From NCBI RefSeq assembly GCF_014779655.1, contig NZ_JACXYX010000012.1, positions 124,001 to 188,000 on the forward strand: a stretch of 64,000 nucleotides of DNA, given 5' to 3'. Below, in pieces: positions 41,724-50,928 of this stretch. Position numbers and translations under genes: made by a program. Position 1 is the stretch's first letter, and each line of letters opens with the position of its first letter. Under the pieces are notes generated by a model. The model was not told the DNA's origin. It worked only from the letters and a program-made list of their open reading frames with translations, and ran no database searches. The DNA is from Nocardioides ganghwensis (GTDB taxonomy: Bacteria; Actinomycetota; Actinomycetes; Propionibacteriales; Nocardioidaceae).

Positions 41724-43790
41724 CTAGACAGTAGCGAGGTCGGTGTCGGTGTGGCTGATGCTCTTGAGGGTGACGACGAGCGCGGCGCTGACGAGGACGC
41801 CGGCGACCAGGGCGATGACGAAGCCGAGGATCCCGTCGACGGCGAACAGCACGAAGATGCCACCGTGCGGGGCCCGGAGGCCGACGTCGAGGCCCATCGA
41901 CAGCGCGCCGGTCACGGCGCTGCCGGCCATGATCGAGGGGATCACGCGCAGCGGGTCGGCCGCGGCGAACGGGATGGCGCCCTCGGTGATGAACGAGGCG
42001 CCCATCGCCCAGGCGGCCTTGCCGTTCTCACGCTCGGGGACGGTGAAGAGCTTCGGACGTACGACCGTGGCCAGGGCCAGCGCCAGCGGCGGGACCATGC
42101 CGGCGAGCATGACGGCGGCCATCACCTTGAGCTCGGGTGCGTCGGTCGCGGTCGCGGCGGCGCCGAGGCCAGTCGTGGCGAACGCGTAGGCGGTCTTGTT
42201 GAGGGGACCACCCATGTCGAAGGCCATCATCAGGCCCAGGATGACGCCGAGGATGATCGCCGAGCCGCCCTGCAGGCTGTTGAGGCCGTCGCTCAGGGCC
42301 ACCATGAGGCGACCGAGCGGCTTGCCCAGGATGACCACCATGACGAAGCCGGAGATGAGGGTCGCCAGCAGCGGGATCACCAGCACCGGCATCAGGCCAC
42401 GCATCCACGTGGGCACCTTCCACCGGGTGATCCAGAGCGCCACGATGCCGGCGAGCACGCCGCCGACGATGCCGCCGAGGAAGCCGGAGTTGAGCGTGCC
42501 GGCGATGGCACCCATGACGAAGCCCGGCGCGATGCCCGGGCGGTCGGCGATGGCGTACGCGATGTAGCCGGCGAGAGCCGGGACGAGGAAGCCGAAGGCA
42601 GCAGCGCCGAGCGTGAACAGCAGTGCGCCGAGGTAGGCGAAGAACGCGCTGCCGCCGAGCGCGTGGTCGAGGCCGAGCTCGTCGACGTCGGGCAGGTTGA
42701 AGAACGTGTTGTCGACCGCGATCGACTGGCCGTCGTTGACGATCTCGTAGCCGCCGAAGAGGAAGCCGAGGGCGATCAGGAGGCCGCCCGCGGCGACGAA
42801 CGGGATCATGTAGGAGACACCGGTCATCAGGACGCGGCGAGCCGTGGCCCCGAAGGACTCCTTGCCGCCGTCCGTGGCACCGGCCTCGGACGCCGTGCCC
42901 TCGACCCTGGGGGCGCTGGCCGGGTCGGCGGCGTAGCGCAGGGCCTCGGCGATCATCGCGTCGGCGTCGTCGATGGGTCGCTTCACACCGGAGCTGACCA
43001 TCGGCTTGCCGGCGAACCGCGAGCGGTCACGGACGCCCACGTCGACGGCGAAGATCACCGCACCGGCGGCGGCGATCGTCGACGGCGCCAGTGGCGTCGA
43101 GCCGGCGGAGCCCTGGGTCTCGACCTGGAGCGCGACGCCCGCGCGCTCGGCGGCGGCCTCGAGGGCCTCGGCCGCCATGTAGGTGTGGGCGATGCCGGTG
43201 GGGCACGCCGTGACGGCGACGAGGGACGTCGAGGTGCCGGACGTCGCCGGGGCGGCCGGGGCGGCAGCGGAGGCGGCGGCCGTGGGTGCCGCGGCGGCTG
43301 CTGCGGCGGCGGGTGCGGCAGCCTTGGCAGCGGGGGCGGGCTCGCCGAGCTCGTGCGTGACCAGGTCGACGACGTCCTCGTCGGTCTCGGCGGCGCGCAG
43401 GGCGTCGGTGAAGGCGGGCTTCACCAGGGCGCGGGCCAGCTTGGTGAGGATGGTGAGGTGGTCGGCGTCGCCTCCGGCCGGGGCCGCGATGAGGAACGCC
43501 AGGTCGGCAGGGCCGTCCTTGGCCCCGAAGTCGACGGCGGGCTCCAGCCGCGCGAAGGCGAGCGTGGGGACCTCGACGCCGGACGTGCGGCAGTGGGGGA
43601 TGGCGATGCCGCCGGGCAGTCCGGTGGCCGAGGTGGACTCGCGGGCGAAGGCGTCCTCGACCAGCTGGTCCTTGCTGGTGGCGCGGCCGGCGCCGTCGAC
43701 GACGTCGGCGAGCGCTCGGATGACGTCGTGCTTGTCCGAGCCCCAGTCGGCGCCCAGCCTGACGAGGTCGGTGGTGATGAGTGCGGTCAT
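41724..43790 (-). CDS. fruA: PTS fructose transporter, fused EIIA-EIIB-EIIC
   Basis: 688 residues. EIIA at 1-150 with phosphorylated His66 (GGIAIPHCRTS); Ala/Pro-rich linker at 152-188; EIIB with Cys196 (VAVTACPTGIAHTYM) up to about 300; EIIC membrane domain (about 320-680, roughly nine helices, with FDMGGPLNKTAYAF). Imports fructose as fructose 1-phosphate. The start overlaps the fruK stop by 4 bp. Domain order A-B-C is that of actinobacterial FruA. Confidence 0.95.
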   Translation of the reverse strand: MTALITTDLVRLGADWGSDKHDVIRALADVVDGAGRATSKDQLVEDAFARESTSATGLPGGIAIPHCRTSGVEVPTLAFARLEPAVDFGAKDGPADLAFLIAAPAGGDADHLTILTKLARALVKPAFTDALRAAETDEDVVDLVTHELGEPAPAAKAAAPAAAAAAAAPTAAASAAAPAAPATSGTSTSLVAVTACPTGIAHTYMAAEALEAAAERAGVALQVETQGSAGSTPLAPSTIAAAGAVIFAVDVGVRDRSRFAGKPMVSSGVKRPIDDADAMIAEALRYAADPASAPRVEGTASEAGATDGGKESFGATARRVLMTGVSYMIPFVAAGGLLIALGFLFGGYEIVNDGQSIAVDNTFFNLPDVDELGLDHALGGSAFFAYLGALLFTLGAAAFGFLVPALAGYIAYAIADRPGIAPGFVMGAIAGTLNSGFLGGIVGGVLAGIVALWITRWKVPTWMRGLMPVLVIPLLATLISGFVMVVILGKPLGRLMVALSDGLNSLQGGSAIILGVILGLMMAFDMGGPLNKTAYAFATTGLGAAATATDAPELKVMAAVMLAGMVPPLALALATVVRPKLFTVPERENGKAAWAMGASFITEGAIPFAAADPLRVIPSIMAGSAVTGALSMGLDVGLRAPHGGIFVLFAVDGILGFVIALVAGVLVSAALVVTLKSISHTDTDLATV

Positions 43791-44740
43791 GCTGTGCCTC
43801 CGAAGGCGGTGACGCCGACGAGGTCCGGGCGGACCTGCGACGGCTGGGGGATGGTGGTGCCGGGGAGACCTGCGGCGGCGCTGCCGTAGGCGACGGCCAG
43901 TGCCAGGCGCTCCGGGGCGGGCAGCCCCCGGATGTCGCCGAGCAGGTAGCCGAAGAGGCTGGAGTCGCCGGCACCGACGGTGCTGACGACAGTGGTGGGC
44001 GGCGGGCTGGCGTGCCACGCCCCCTCGGACGTGACGAGGACGGCGCCGTTGCCGCCGAGGGTGGCCAGGACGGCGCCCACGCCGCGGTCGACGAGCTGGC
44101 GCGCCGCCGCCGCGGTGGCGGCGGGGTCGGACTCGAGCTCGTCGGCGTCGGCGCCGGTGAACGAGGCGAGCTCCTCGCCGTTGGGCTTCATCAGGTCGGG
44201 GGCCGAGTGCGACAGCGCGTCGACCAGCGCCTGCAACGGCGCCTCGCTGGTGTCGACGGCCACCCGGCCACCCACCTCGTGCAGGCGGCGTACGAGGTCG
44301 GCGTAGAAGCCGGCGGGTGCGCCCGCGGGCAGCGAGCCGGCGAGCACGGTCCAGTCCGCGCTCGAGGCGCGGACCAGCACGGCCTGCGCCATCAGCTCGA
44401 GGTGGAGGGGGAGCACGGCGGCGCCGGGGGAGTTGAGCTTGGTCGTGGTGCCGTCGGGCTCGGTGATGGTGAGGTTGACGCGTACGTCTCCCGCCGGCTG
44501 CACCGGCCGGCAGTCGATGCCGGCCCCGAGCAGCTCGAGGACGAACGGGTCGTCCTTGGCGGCGGGCACGACGGCGATGCTCGGGATGTCGGCGCTGACG
44601 GCAGCGCGGGAGATGTTGACGCCCTTGCCGCCGGCCTGCGAGGTGACCGAGGCGACCCGGTGGACCTGGCCGCGGCTCAGCTCGCCGTCGAGGGCGACCG
44701 TGCGGTCGACGCTCGGGTTGGGGGTCAGGGTGAGGATCAT
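43787..44740 (-). CDS. fruK: 1-phosphofructokinase
   Basis: 317-residue PfkB-family kinase converting fructose 1-phosphate to fructose 1,6-bisphosphate. PfkB signatures SQAGGKGVNISRA (N-terminal) and TVGAGDSSLFGYL (C-terminal, catalytic Asp). Start overlaps the regulator's stop by 4 bp, and its own stop overlaps fruA. Confidence 0.95.
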   Translation of the reverse strand: MILTLTPNPSVDRTVALDGELSRGQVHRVASVTSQAGGKGVNISRAAVSADIPSIAVVPAAKDDPFVLELLGAGIDCRPVQPAGDVRVNLTITEPDGTTTKLNSPGAAVLPLHLELMAQAVLVRASSADWTVLAGSLPAGAPAGFYADLVRRLHEVGGRVAVDTSEAPLQALVDALSHSAPDLMKPNGEELASFTGADADELESDPAATAAAARQLVDRGVGAVLATLGGNGAVLVTSEGAWHASPPPTTVVSTVGAGDSSLFGYLLGDIRGLPAPERLALAVAYGSAAAGLPGTTIPQPSQVRPDLVGVTAFGGTA

Positions 44741-45504
44741 GCGACCACCACCTCGATGCCGGCGCCCTCGAGCGCCCGGCGGTCGGCGGCGTCGATGTCG
44801 CTGTCGGTCACCAGCACGTCGACGCTGTCGAGGGTCGCGAAGCGTACGGCGGTCTCGACCCCGAGCTTGGTGGAGTCGGCCAGCACCACGGTCCTGCGGG
44901 CGCAGGCGATGATCGCGCGCTTGGTGGCCGCCTCGTCGCTGTCGGGGGTGGTGAGCCCGTGCCCCACGGTGATGCCGTTGGTCGCGACGAACGCGACGTC
45001 CGCGCGGAGATCGGCGAGGGTGGCGACGGTGTCCGCGCCGACGGCGGCGTGGGTGGTGGGCCGGACCTTGCCCGGAAGCAGGTGCAGCTCGATCTGCGGC
45101 AGGCCGGCCAGCCGCGTCGCCACCGGCACCGCGTGCGTGATGACGGTGAGGCGGTGATCGCGGGGGAGTGCGGCGGCGAAGCGGGCGGTCGTGGTGCCTG
45201 CGTCGATGACCACGATGGAGTCGGGCGGCGGGAGGAGGGCGACGGCCGCGTTGGCGATCGCCTCCTTGGCCTGCGTGTTGGACTGGTCACGCTCGACGAT
45301 GCCTGATTCGATGACGGTGAGGGACCCGGCGGGCACGGCGCCGCCGTGCACCCGACGGACCAGCCCCATCCGGTCCAGGGTGGACAGGTCGCGGCGGACG
45401 GTCTCGGTGGTGACCTCGAACTGCTCGGCGAGCTGGACGACGGACAGCCGGCCGCGACGACTGATCAGGTGAGCCATCGCCTGCTGGCGCTCTTCGGCGT
45501 ACAT
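44737..45504 (-). CDS. DeoR-family transcriptional regulator of the fructose operon
   Basis: 255 residues. N-terminal DeoR helix-turn-helix (LISRRGRLSVVQLAEQF, then TETVRRDLSTLDRMGLVRRVHGG) and a C-terminal sugar-phosphate-sensing domain with the VVIDAGTTTARFA motif. First gene of the regulator-fruK-fruA(-ptsH) operon and therefore probably autoregulated, with fructose 1-phosphate as the likely effector by family. Start ATG preceded by GGGAGGTGG. Confidence 0.9.
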   Translation of the reverse strand: MYAEERQQAMAHLISRRGRLSVVQLAEQFEVTTETVRRDLSTLDRMGLVRRVHGGAVPAGSLTVIESGIVERDQSNTQAKEAIANAAVALLPPPDSIVVIDAGTTTARFAAALPRDHRLTVITHAVPVATRLAGLPQIELHLLPGKVRPTTHAAVGADTVATLADLRADVAFVATNGITVGHGLTTPDSDEAATKRAIIACARRTVVLADSTKLGVETAVRFATLDSVDVLVTDSDIDAADRRALEGAGIEVVVA

Positions 45505-45530
45505 CGGTCCACCTCCCGGGGGATCTGTGT

Positions 45531-45558
45531 ATGTGTTGTTTTAGTACCGAATGTGTTG
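45531..45558. promoter_or_regulatory. Direct repeat ATGTGTTG-N12-ATGTGTTG (candidate FruR operator)
   Basis: ATGTGTTG at 45531-45538 and 45551-45558, start-to-start 20 bp, two helical turns apart. A TGTTG-N5-CAACA inverted repeat follows (45553-45567). This AT-rich stretch lies between the divergent regulator operon and ptsI, so one regulator could control both. Confidence 0.55.
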
Positions 45559-45579
45559 CTTGTCAACAACTGAGTGATC

Positions 45580-45585
45580 TACGGT
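45580..45585 (+). promoter_or_regulatory. -10 box TACGGT deciding the ptsI start
   Basis: TACGGT ends 6 nt before the ATG at 45592; the in-frame GTG at 45574 lies upstream of the box. Confidence 0.6.
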
Positions 45586-45591
45586 GTGTCC

Positions 45592-47283
45592 ATGACCACA
45601 CCGGCGAGCTCATCCGCGAACTCCCTGAGCGGGACCCCGGTCGTGCCGGGCGTCGCCGCAGGGCCCGTCCTCCACGTGCGGGGGGAGGTGTCGCCCGACG
45701 CGATCGCCCGCTTCGGTGACGGAGACTTCGCCGACGCGGAGGCCGCGCTGGCGGCGTACGACGAGGCGGCGGTCGCCGTGGCGGAGACATTCTCCGCCAA
45801 GGCCGCCGACGCCCAGGGCGCGGCGGCCGAGGTGCTCACGGCGAGCGCCGGCCTCGCGCGTGACAAGGGGTTGCGCTCCGCCGTCGCCAAGAACCTCCAG
45901 TCCGGGCAGGGCCCGGTCAAGGCCGTGCAGGGCGCGGTGGAGCAGTTCGTCACGATCTTCACCAACATGGGCGGCCTGATGGCCGAGCGGGTCACCGACC
46001 TGCGCGACATCGAGCGCCGGGTCGTCGCGCACCTCGTCGGTGAGCCCCCGCCGGGCGTGCCGACCCCGAGCGAGCCGTCGATCCTGGTCGCCGAGGACCT
46101 CGCCCCGAGCGACACCTCGGGACTCGACCCCGCACTTGTCACCGCGCTCGTCACCGAGCGCGGAGGCGCCACCAGCCACACCGCGATCATCGCCCGCCAG
46201 CTCGGCATCCCGTGCGTGGTCGGCGCCGCGGGGTGCATGGAGATCCCTGCCGGCGCGTTCGTCGTGGTCGACGGCGAGACCGGTGTCGTCGAGCAGGGCG
46301 CCGACCCCGACGAGGCGTCCGCCCGTGTCGAGGAGAGCCGCCGCCTGCGCGAGGAGCTCGCCAGCTGGAACGGCCCGGCGTCGACCTCCGACGGACTGCC
46401 AATCAAGCTGCTGGCCAACGTCGCCGACGGGCCGTCCGCCGCGTCCGCCGGCACCGAGCCCGTGCAGGGGGTCGGACTGTTCCGCACCGAGCTGTGCTTC
46501 CTCAACCGCAAGGACGAGCCCAGCGTCGAGGAGCAGGCCGACATCTACTCCGACGTCCTCTCGCCCTACTCCGACGGTCGCTACGTCGTCGTACGCACCC
46601 TCGACGCCGGCTCCGACAAGCCGATCGCGTTCGCGACCCAGGAGGGGGAGGAGAACCCCGCCCTCGGCGTACGCGGCCTGCGGCTGAGCTTCGGCAACCC
46701 GGGCCTGATGGACCGCCAGCTCGACGGCATCGCCGCGGCGGCCGAGCGCACCGGCACCGAGACGTGGGTGATGGCGCCGATGGTCGCGACCGTCGCCGAG
46801 GCCGCCGACTTCGCCGAGAAGGTGCACGCGCGCGGGCTCAAGGCCGGCGTCATGGTCGAGATCCCCAGCGCGGCGCTGCTCGCCCACCGGATGCTCGAGG
46901 TCGTCGACTTCCTCTCCATCGGCACCAACGACCTCACCCAGTACGCCATGGCCGCCGACCGCATGGCCACCGACCTCGCCCACCTGACCGACCCGTGGCA
47001 GCCGGCGGTGCTCCAGCTGATCGCGATCACGGCGCACGCGGGAGTCGAGGCGGGCAAGCCCGTCGGGGTCTGCGGCGAGGCCGCGGCCGACCCGCTGCTG
47101 GCGACGGCGCTCATCGGCATGGGCATCTCGTCGCTCTCGATGGCCGCGCGAGCCGTACGCCCCGTCGGCGCGCAGCTGGGCAAGGTCAGCTTCGAGACCT
47201 GCGAGGCCGCGGCCGAGGCTGCGCTGGGGGCCCCCGACCCGATGGCCGCGCGGGCTGCTGTGCGGGAGCTGCTCGGCCACTGA
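45592..47283 (+). CDS. ptsI: Phosphoenolpyruvate-protein phosphotransferase (enzyme I)
   Basis: 563 residues. Autophosphorylates from PEP on His196 (GGATSHTAIIARQLG) and donates to HPr. N-terminal swivel/HPr-binding domain, then the PEP-binding TIM barrel with GVGLFRTELCFLNR, PMVATVAEAADF and GTNDLTQYAMAADR, and Cys in GVCGEAAADP. Divergent from the fructose operon across the operator-like repeats. Confidence 0.96.
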   Translation: MTTPASSSANSLSGTPVVPGVAAGPVLHVRGEVSPDAIARFGDGDFADAEAALAAYDEAAVAVAETFSAKAADAQGAAAEVLTASAGLARDKGLRSAVAKNLQSGQGPVKAVQGAVEQFVTIFTNMGGLMAERVTDLRDIERRVVAHLVGEPPPGVPTPSEPSILVAEDLAPSDTSGLDPALVTALVTERGGATSHTAIIARQLGIPCVVGAAGCMEIPAGAFVVVDGETGVVEQGADPDEASARVEESRRLREELASWNGPASTSDGLPIKLLANVADGPSAASAGTEPVQGVGLFRTELCFLNRKDEPSVEEQADIYSDVLSPYSDGRYVVVRTLDAGSDKPIAFATQEGEENPALGVRGLRLSFGNPGLMDRQLDGIAAAAERTGTETWVMAPMVATVAEAADFAEKVHARGLKAGVMVEIPSAALLAHRMLEVVDFLSIGTNDLTQYAMAADRMATDLAHLTDPWQPAVLQLIAITAHAGVEAGKPVGVCGEAAADPLLATALIGMGISSLSMAARAVRPVGAQLGKVSFETCEAAAEAALGAPDPMAARAAVRELLGH

Positions 47284-47349
47284 GGCCCCGTGCCGACCGA
47301 CTCCGCGCCTCCCTCACGGAGGCTCCATCCACCTCACCACGGAGGAACC

Positions 47350-49086
47350 ATGACATCAGCGTACGACCGGTACCGCGCGGCCGACCTCGAGCTGCCCGAA
47401 GCTGCCTGGGCCTGGAACCTGTGGGGCGCGGGCGAGGAGAACATGGGCAAGGACGACCAGCCCGAGCTGCTCCCCATCCCGTCACCCGATGCCGACCACA
47501 TGCTGGTGCGCATCGACAGCGTGGGCCTCTGCTTCTCCGACGTGAAGATCATGCGCCAGGGCGGCAGCCACCCGAAGCTCTACGACCGCGACCTGTCCAA
47601 GGAGCCCACCCGACTGGGGCACGAGGTCAGCCTCACCGTCATCGAGGTCGGCGACAACCTCAAGGACCGGTACCACGCGGGCCAGCGGCTGGCCGTGCAG
47701 CCCGACATCTACCAGGACGGCAAGAGCACCGCCTACGGCTACACGATCCCCGGCGGGCTGATCCAGTACCACCTGATGGGCTCGGAGATGCTCGAGACCG
47801 ACGACGGCGCCTGCCTGCTGCCCCTCCCCGACACGATGGGGTACGCCGAGGGGTCCACGCTGGAGCCGTGGGGTTGCGTGATGGCCGCCTACACCCAGCG
47901 TCGCCGGCTCGAACCCCGGGCCGGCGGGACCATGTGGATCGTCGGCCGGCCCGGGGACGAGCGGGACTACCTCTTCTCCTCGGGGCTGGACGCTCCGGCC
48001 ACCATCGTGATGACCGACGCGCCGGCCTCGGTGCAGGAGCTGGTGGAGCGCACCTCGGCCACCACGGTCGTGCGCAACGGCATCGGCACCGACGACTACC
48101 AGTCGTTGGTGGACGAGCTGACCGACGGCGCCGGCTTCGACGACATCGTCATCCTCGATCCTCGTTCCGCGGCGACGGTGGGTGCCGTGGCCCGACACAT
48201 TGCCCGGCGGGGCACCCTCAACATGGTGGGCGAGACCGCCCTCGACGGCCTGGTGGACACCGACGTCGGTCGTCTGCACTACGACTACACCGCCTACCTC
48301 GGCGGCCGGGGTCCGGACATCGCCGCCTCCTACGGAGAGGCGCGCAACCGCTGTGACCTGCGTCCGCGGGGCACGACGGTCTTCGTGGGCGCCGGTGGCC
48401 CCATGGGGCTGATGCACGTCCAGCGGGCCATCCAGCAGCCCGACGGCCCCCGCACGATCGTCGCCACCGAGGTGAGCGACGAGCGCCTGAAGAGCCTCGA
48501 GGACCGTCTGGCCCACCTGGCGGAGAGCAACGACTGCGAGCTGCTCACCTTCAACTCCCAGGCCGCGGACCAGTCCCTCCACGACTTCGTCATGGGGATC
48601 ACCGACGGCCAGGGTGCCGACGACGTGGTGGTCAGCGTCCCGATCTCCGCCGTGATGGCCGAGGCCGACACACTGATGAAGTCCGACGGCATGCTGGTCT
48701 TCTTCGCCGGCGTTCCCAACGGCACGCTGGCGCCGCTGAACCTGAGCGCGGTCTACCTGGACAACGCCCAGTACACCGGGACCTCAGGCCTGACCATCCA
48801 CGACCAGCAGCAGGTGGTGGACCTGGCCAACCAGGGCGACCTCTCCCCGGGATCCATCGTCGGCGCCGTCGGCGGCATGCTGGCGGCCAAGGACGGCCTC
48901 CAGGCACTGGTCGACGGTCGCTACTCCGGGAAGGTGCTGATCTTCCCCCAGATCCACGACCTCCCCCTCATGGGGCTCGACGAGCTGAGGGAGACGTTGC
49001 CGGACGTCGCCGAGAAGCTGGGGCCCGGCGACACGTGGAACGACGAGGCGGAGAAGGCGCTCTTCGAGAGCCAGCTGGGCAGCTAG
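47350..49086 (+). CDS. Large zinc-type dehydrogenase, sorbose/polyol-phosphate reductase-like
   Basis: 578-residue MDR-superfamily protein, much longer than the usual 340-410. Catalytic-zinc-type residues Cys61 (VGLCFSDVK) and His91-Glu92 (LGHEV) are present; the structural-zinc four-Cys loop is absent. The N-terminal part (GGSHPKLYDRDLSKEPTRLG) resembles L-sorbose-1-phosphate reductase. A Rossmann motif FVGAGGPMGLMHV occurs near 345, preceded by about 130 extra residues (TMWIVGRPGDERD onward). The gene sits just upstream of the mannitol transporter, and no MtlD is seen, so it may oxidise mannitol 1-phosphate or sorbitol 6-phosphate. GGAGG precedes the ATG. Confidence 0.75.
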   Translation: MTSAYDRYRAADLELPEAAWAWNLWGAGEENMGKDDQPELLPIPSPDADHMLVRIDSVGLCFSDVKIMRQGGSHPKLYDRDLSKEPTRLGHEVSLTVIEVGDNLKDRYHAGQRLAVQPDIYQDGKSTAYGYTIPGGLIQYHLMGSEMLETDDGACLLPLPDTMGYAEGSTLEPWGCVMAAYTQRRRLEPRAGGTMWIVGRPGDERDYLFSSGLDAPATIVMTDAPASVQELVERTSATTVVRNGIGTDDYQSLVDELTDGAGFDDIVILDPRSAATVGAVARHIARRGTLNMVGETALDGLVDTDVGRLHYDYTAYLGGRGPDIAASYGEARNRCDLRPRGTTVFVGAGGPMGLMHVQRAIQQPDGPRTIVATEVSDERLKSLEDRLAHLAESNDCELLTFNSQAADQSLHDFVMGITDGQGADDVVVSVPISAVMAEADTLMKSDGMLVFFAGVPNGTLAPLNLSAVYLDNAQYTGTSGLTIHDQQQVVDLANQGDLSPGSIVGAVGGMLAAKDGLQALVDGRYSGKVLIFPQIHDLPLMGLDELRETLPDVAEKLGPGDTWNDEAEKALFESQLGS

Positions 49087-49117
49087 GCCAACCTCCCGTT
49101 TTCGGTAAAACCACAGA

Positions 49118-49205
49118 TTCGGGCACAGATCATGCCCGAACGCTTGGCAACAGGCCCGATCGTGAGGTTTAATCCAGAGATCGTGTGACGGGGGTCACCC
49201 CCGTC
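49118..49205 (+). promoter_or_regulatory. mtlA promoter, palindrome and leader hairpin
   Basis: TTCGGGCA-N7-TGCCCGAA (49118-49140) is a perfect inverted repeat. TTGGCA (49144-49149), 18 bp, TTTAAT (49168-49173) form a plausible promoter. Downstream, TGTGA-N6-TCACC (49184-49199) resembles a CRP site. The same bases form a perfect hairpin GACGGGGG-TCA-CCCCCGTC (49187-49205), 11 nt before the GGAGG of mtlA. Confidence 0.5.
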
Positions 49206-49229
49206 GAGCTCTCATGGAGGACACAACCA

Positions 49230-50744
49230 ATGGCGACCACAGACACCACTCCCGCCACCCGGTCGGGCGCGCGGGTGCACGTGCAGAAGTTCGGCACGTT
49301 CCTCTCCAACATGGTCATGCCCAACATCGGCGCCTTCATCGCCTGGGGCCTCATCACCGCCCTCTTCATCGAGGTGGGCTGGCTGCCGAAGCTCGGCATC
49401 GGCGACAGCGCCGGAAGCTGGGTCGCCGAGATCGGCGGCTGGGGCGACTTCGCCGGTGGCGGCATCGTCGGGCCGATGATCACCTACCTGCTGCCGATCC
49501 TCATCGGCTACACCGGTGGACGGATGGTCTACGACACCCGCGGTGGCGTCGTGGGCGCGATCGCCACCATGGGCGTCATCGCCGGTACCGAGATCCCGAT
49601 GTTCATGGGCGCCATGATCATGGGCCCGCTCGGCGGCTGGTCGATGAAGCACATCGACGCCATCTGGGACGGCAAGATCAAGCCGGGCTTCGAGATGCTG
49701 GTCAACAACTTCGCCGCCGGCATCTGGGGCGGCATCCTGGCCACGTTCGCCTTCTTCGTGATGAGCCCGATCGTCACCTGGATCAGCGACCGCCTCGGCG
49801 AGGGGGTCGACTGGCTCGTCACCAACAACCTGCTCCCGCTGACGTCGCTGATCATCGAGCCCGCGAAGGTGCTCTTCCTCAACAACGCGATCAACCACGG
49901 CGTGCTGACGCCGCTGGGCACCCAGGAGGCGGTCGAGCAGGGCAAGTCCGTGCTGTTCCTCCTCGAGGCCAACCCCGGCCCCGGTCTGGGTCTGCTCACC
50001 GCCTACATGGTGTTCGGTCGAGGCCTGGCCAAGGCCTCGGCCCCGGGTGCCGCGATCATCCACTTCCTGGGCGGCATCCACGAGATCTACTTCCCCTACG
50101 TGCTGATGAAGCCGAAGCTGATCGTGGCGATGATCGCGGGCGGCATGACCGGCGTGTTCCTCAACGTCCTCTTCGACGTCGGCCTGCGTGCTCCGGCCGC
50201 CCCCGGCTCGATCTTCGCGGTCTACGCGCAGGTGGCCACTGACAGCTACCTCGGCGTGACGATCGCGGTGCTCGGCTCCGCGGCGGTGACCTTCCTCGTG
50301 GCGTCATTCCTGCTCCGCACCGACAAGGCCGAGGAGGCCGACGACCAGCTGGTCCACGCGACCGCCTCGATGGAGGCCATGAAGGGCAAGCAGTCCGTCG
50401 CGTCCTCCGCCTTGGTCGGCGGCGGCGCCGGCGCCGCCACCGAGACCCGTGAGATCCGCACCATCGTGTTCGCCTGCGACGCCGGCATGGGGTCCTCGGC
50501 CATGGGGGCATCGGTCCTCCGCAAGAAGATCCACGACTCCGGTCACACCGAGGTGACGGTGGTCAACAAGGCCATCGCCAACCTCACCGACGACGTCGAC
50601 CTGGTGGTCACCCACCAGGACCTCACCGACCGGGCCCGCCAGAAGACCCCGTCGGCCGTCCACGTGTCGGTCGACAACTTCATGGGCAGCCCGAGGTACG
50701 ACGAGATCGTGGAGCTGGTCCGGGAGAACAACAACCCGGCCTGA
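49230..50744 (+). CDS. mtlA: PTS mannitol transporter, EIICB
   Basis: 504 residues. EIIC domain (about residues 10-345, about eight membrane segments; motif GGIHEIYFPYVLM near the sugar site) and EIIB domain with phosphorylated Cys416 (FACDAGMGSSAMGASVL). No fused EIIA; that is the next gene. Start ATG 49230 chosen for its GGAGG; in-frame GTG 49185 lies inside the leader hairpin. Confidence 0.95.
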   Translation: MATTDTTPATRSGARVHVQKFGTFLSNMVMPNIGAFIAWGLITALFIEVGWLPKLGIGDSAGSWVAEIGGWGDFAGGGIVGPMITYLLPILIGYTGGRMVYDTRGGVVGAIATMGVIAGTEIPMFMGAMIMGPLGGWSMKHIDAIWDGKIKPGFEMLVNNFAAGIWGGILATFAFFVMSPIVTWISDRLGEGVDWLVTNNLLPLTSLIIEPAKVLFLNNAINHGVLTPLGTQEAVEQGKSVLFLLEANPGPGLGLLTAYMVFGRGLAKASAPGAAIIHFLGGIHEIYFPYVLMKPKLIVAMIAGGMTGVFLNVLFDVGLRAPAAPGSIFAVYAQVATDSYLGVTIAVLGSAAVTFLVASFLLRTDKAEEADDQLVHATASMEAMKGKQSVASSALVGGGAGAATETREIRTIVFACDAGMGSSAMGASVLRKKIHDSGHTEVTVVNKAIANLTDDVDLVVTHQDLTDRARQKTPSAVHVSVDNFMGSPRYDEIVELVRENNNPA

Positions 50745-50773
50745 CCGCCCCGCCCGGACGTACCTGACGTCGA

Positions 50774-50805
50774 GCCCGGCTCTCCATCCCCCGGGAGGGC
50801 CGGGC
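50774..50805 (+). terminator. Hairpin after mtlA
   Basis: GCCCGGCTCTCC (50774-50785) with GGAGGGCCGGGC (50794-50805): 12 bp including one T-G pair, favouring the plus-strand transcript. It may reduce read-through into mtlF. Confidence 0.7.
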
Positions 50806-50857
50806 CCGACGTTCTCGGGCCCGATCCGTCGCCCCGACGGTGTGGTCTGATGAGCAG

Positions 50858-50894
50858 CACCCGACTGACCCACCCGACTGACACACCGACTGAC
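50858..50894. repeat. Three imperfect 12-bp repeats upstream of mtlF
   Basis: CACCCGACTGAC at 50858-50869 and 50871-50882, then ACACCGACTGAC at 50883-50894. They lie 35 bp before the mtlF start and could be regulator sites or a chance duplication. Confidence 0.6.
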
Positions 50895-50928
50895 AACACC
50901 ACGACACCTGCGAGGAAAGAGGCGCCAG

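Noticed and set aside
41724..44018. Long upstream extension of the fructose EIIABC frame
   Set aside because: The extension overlaps fruK and is Arg/Pro-rich; the ATG at 43790 has the EIIA N-terminus and couples to the fruK stop.
49185..49229. Earlier GTG start for mtlA
   Set aside because: It is inside the leader hairpin, lacks a binding site and adds 15 residues not expected at the EIIC start.
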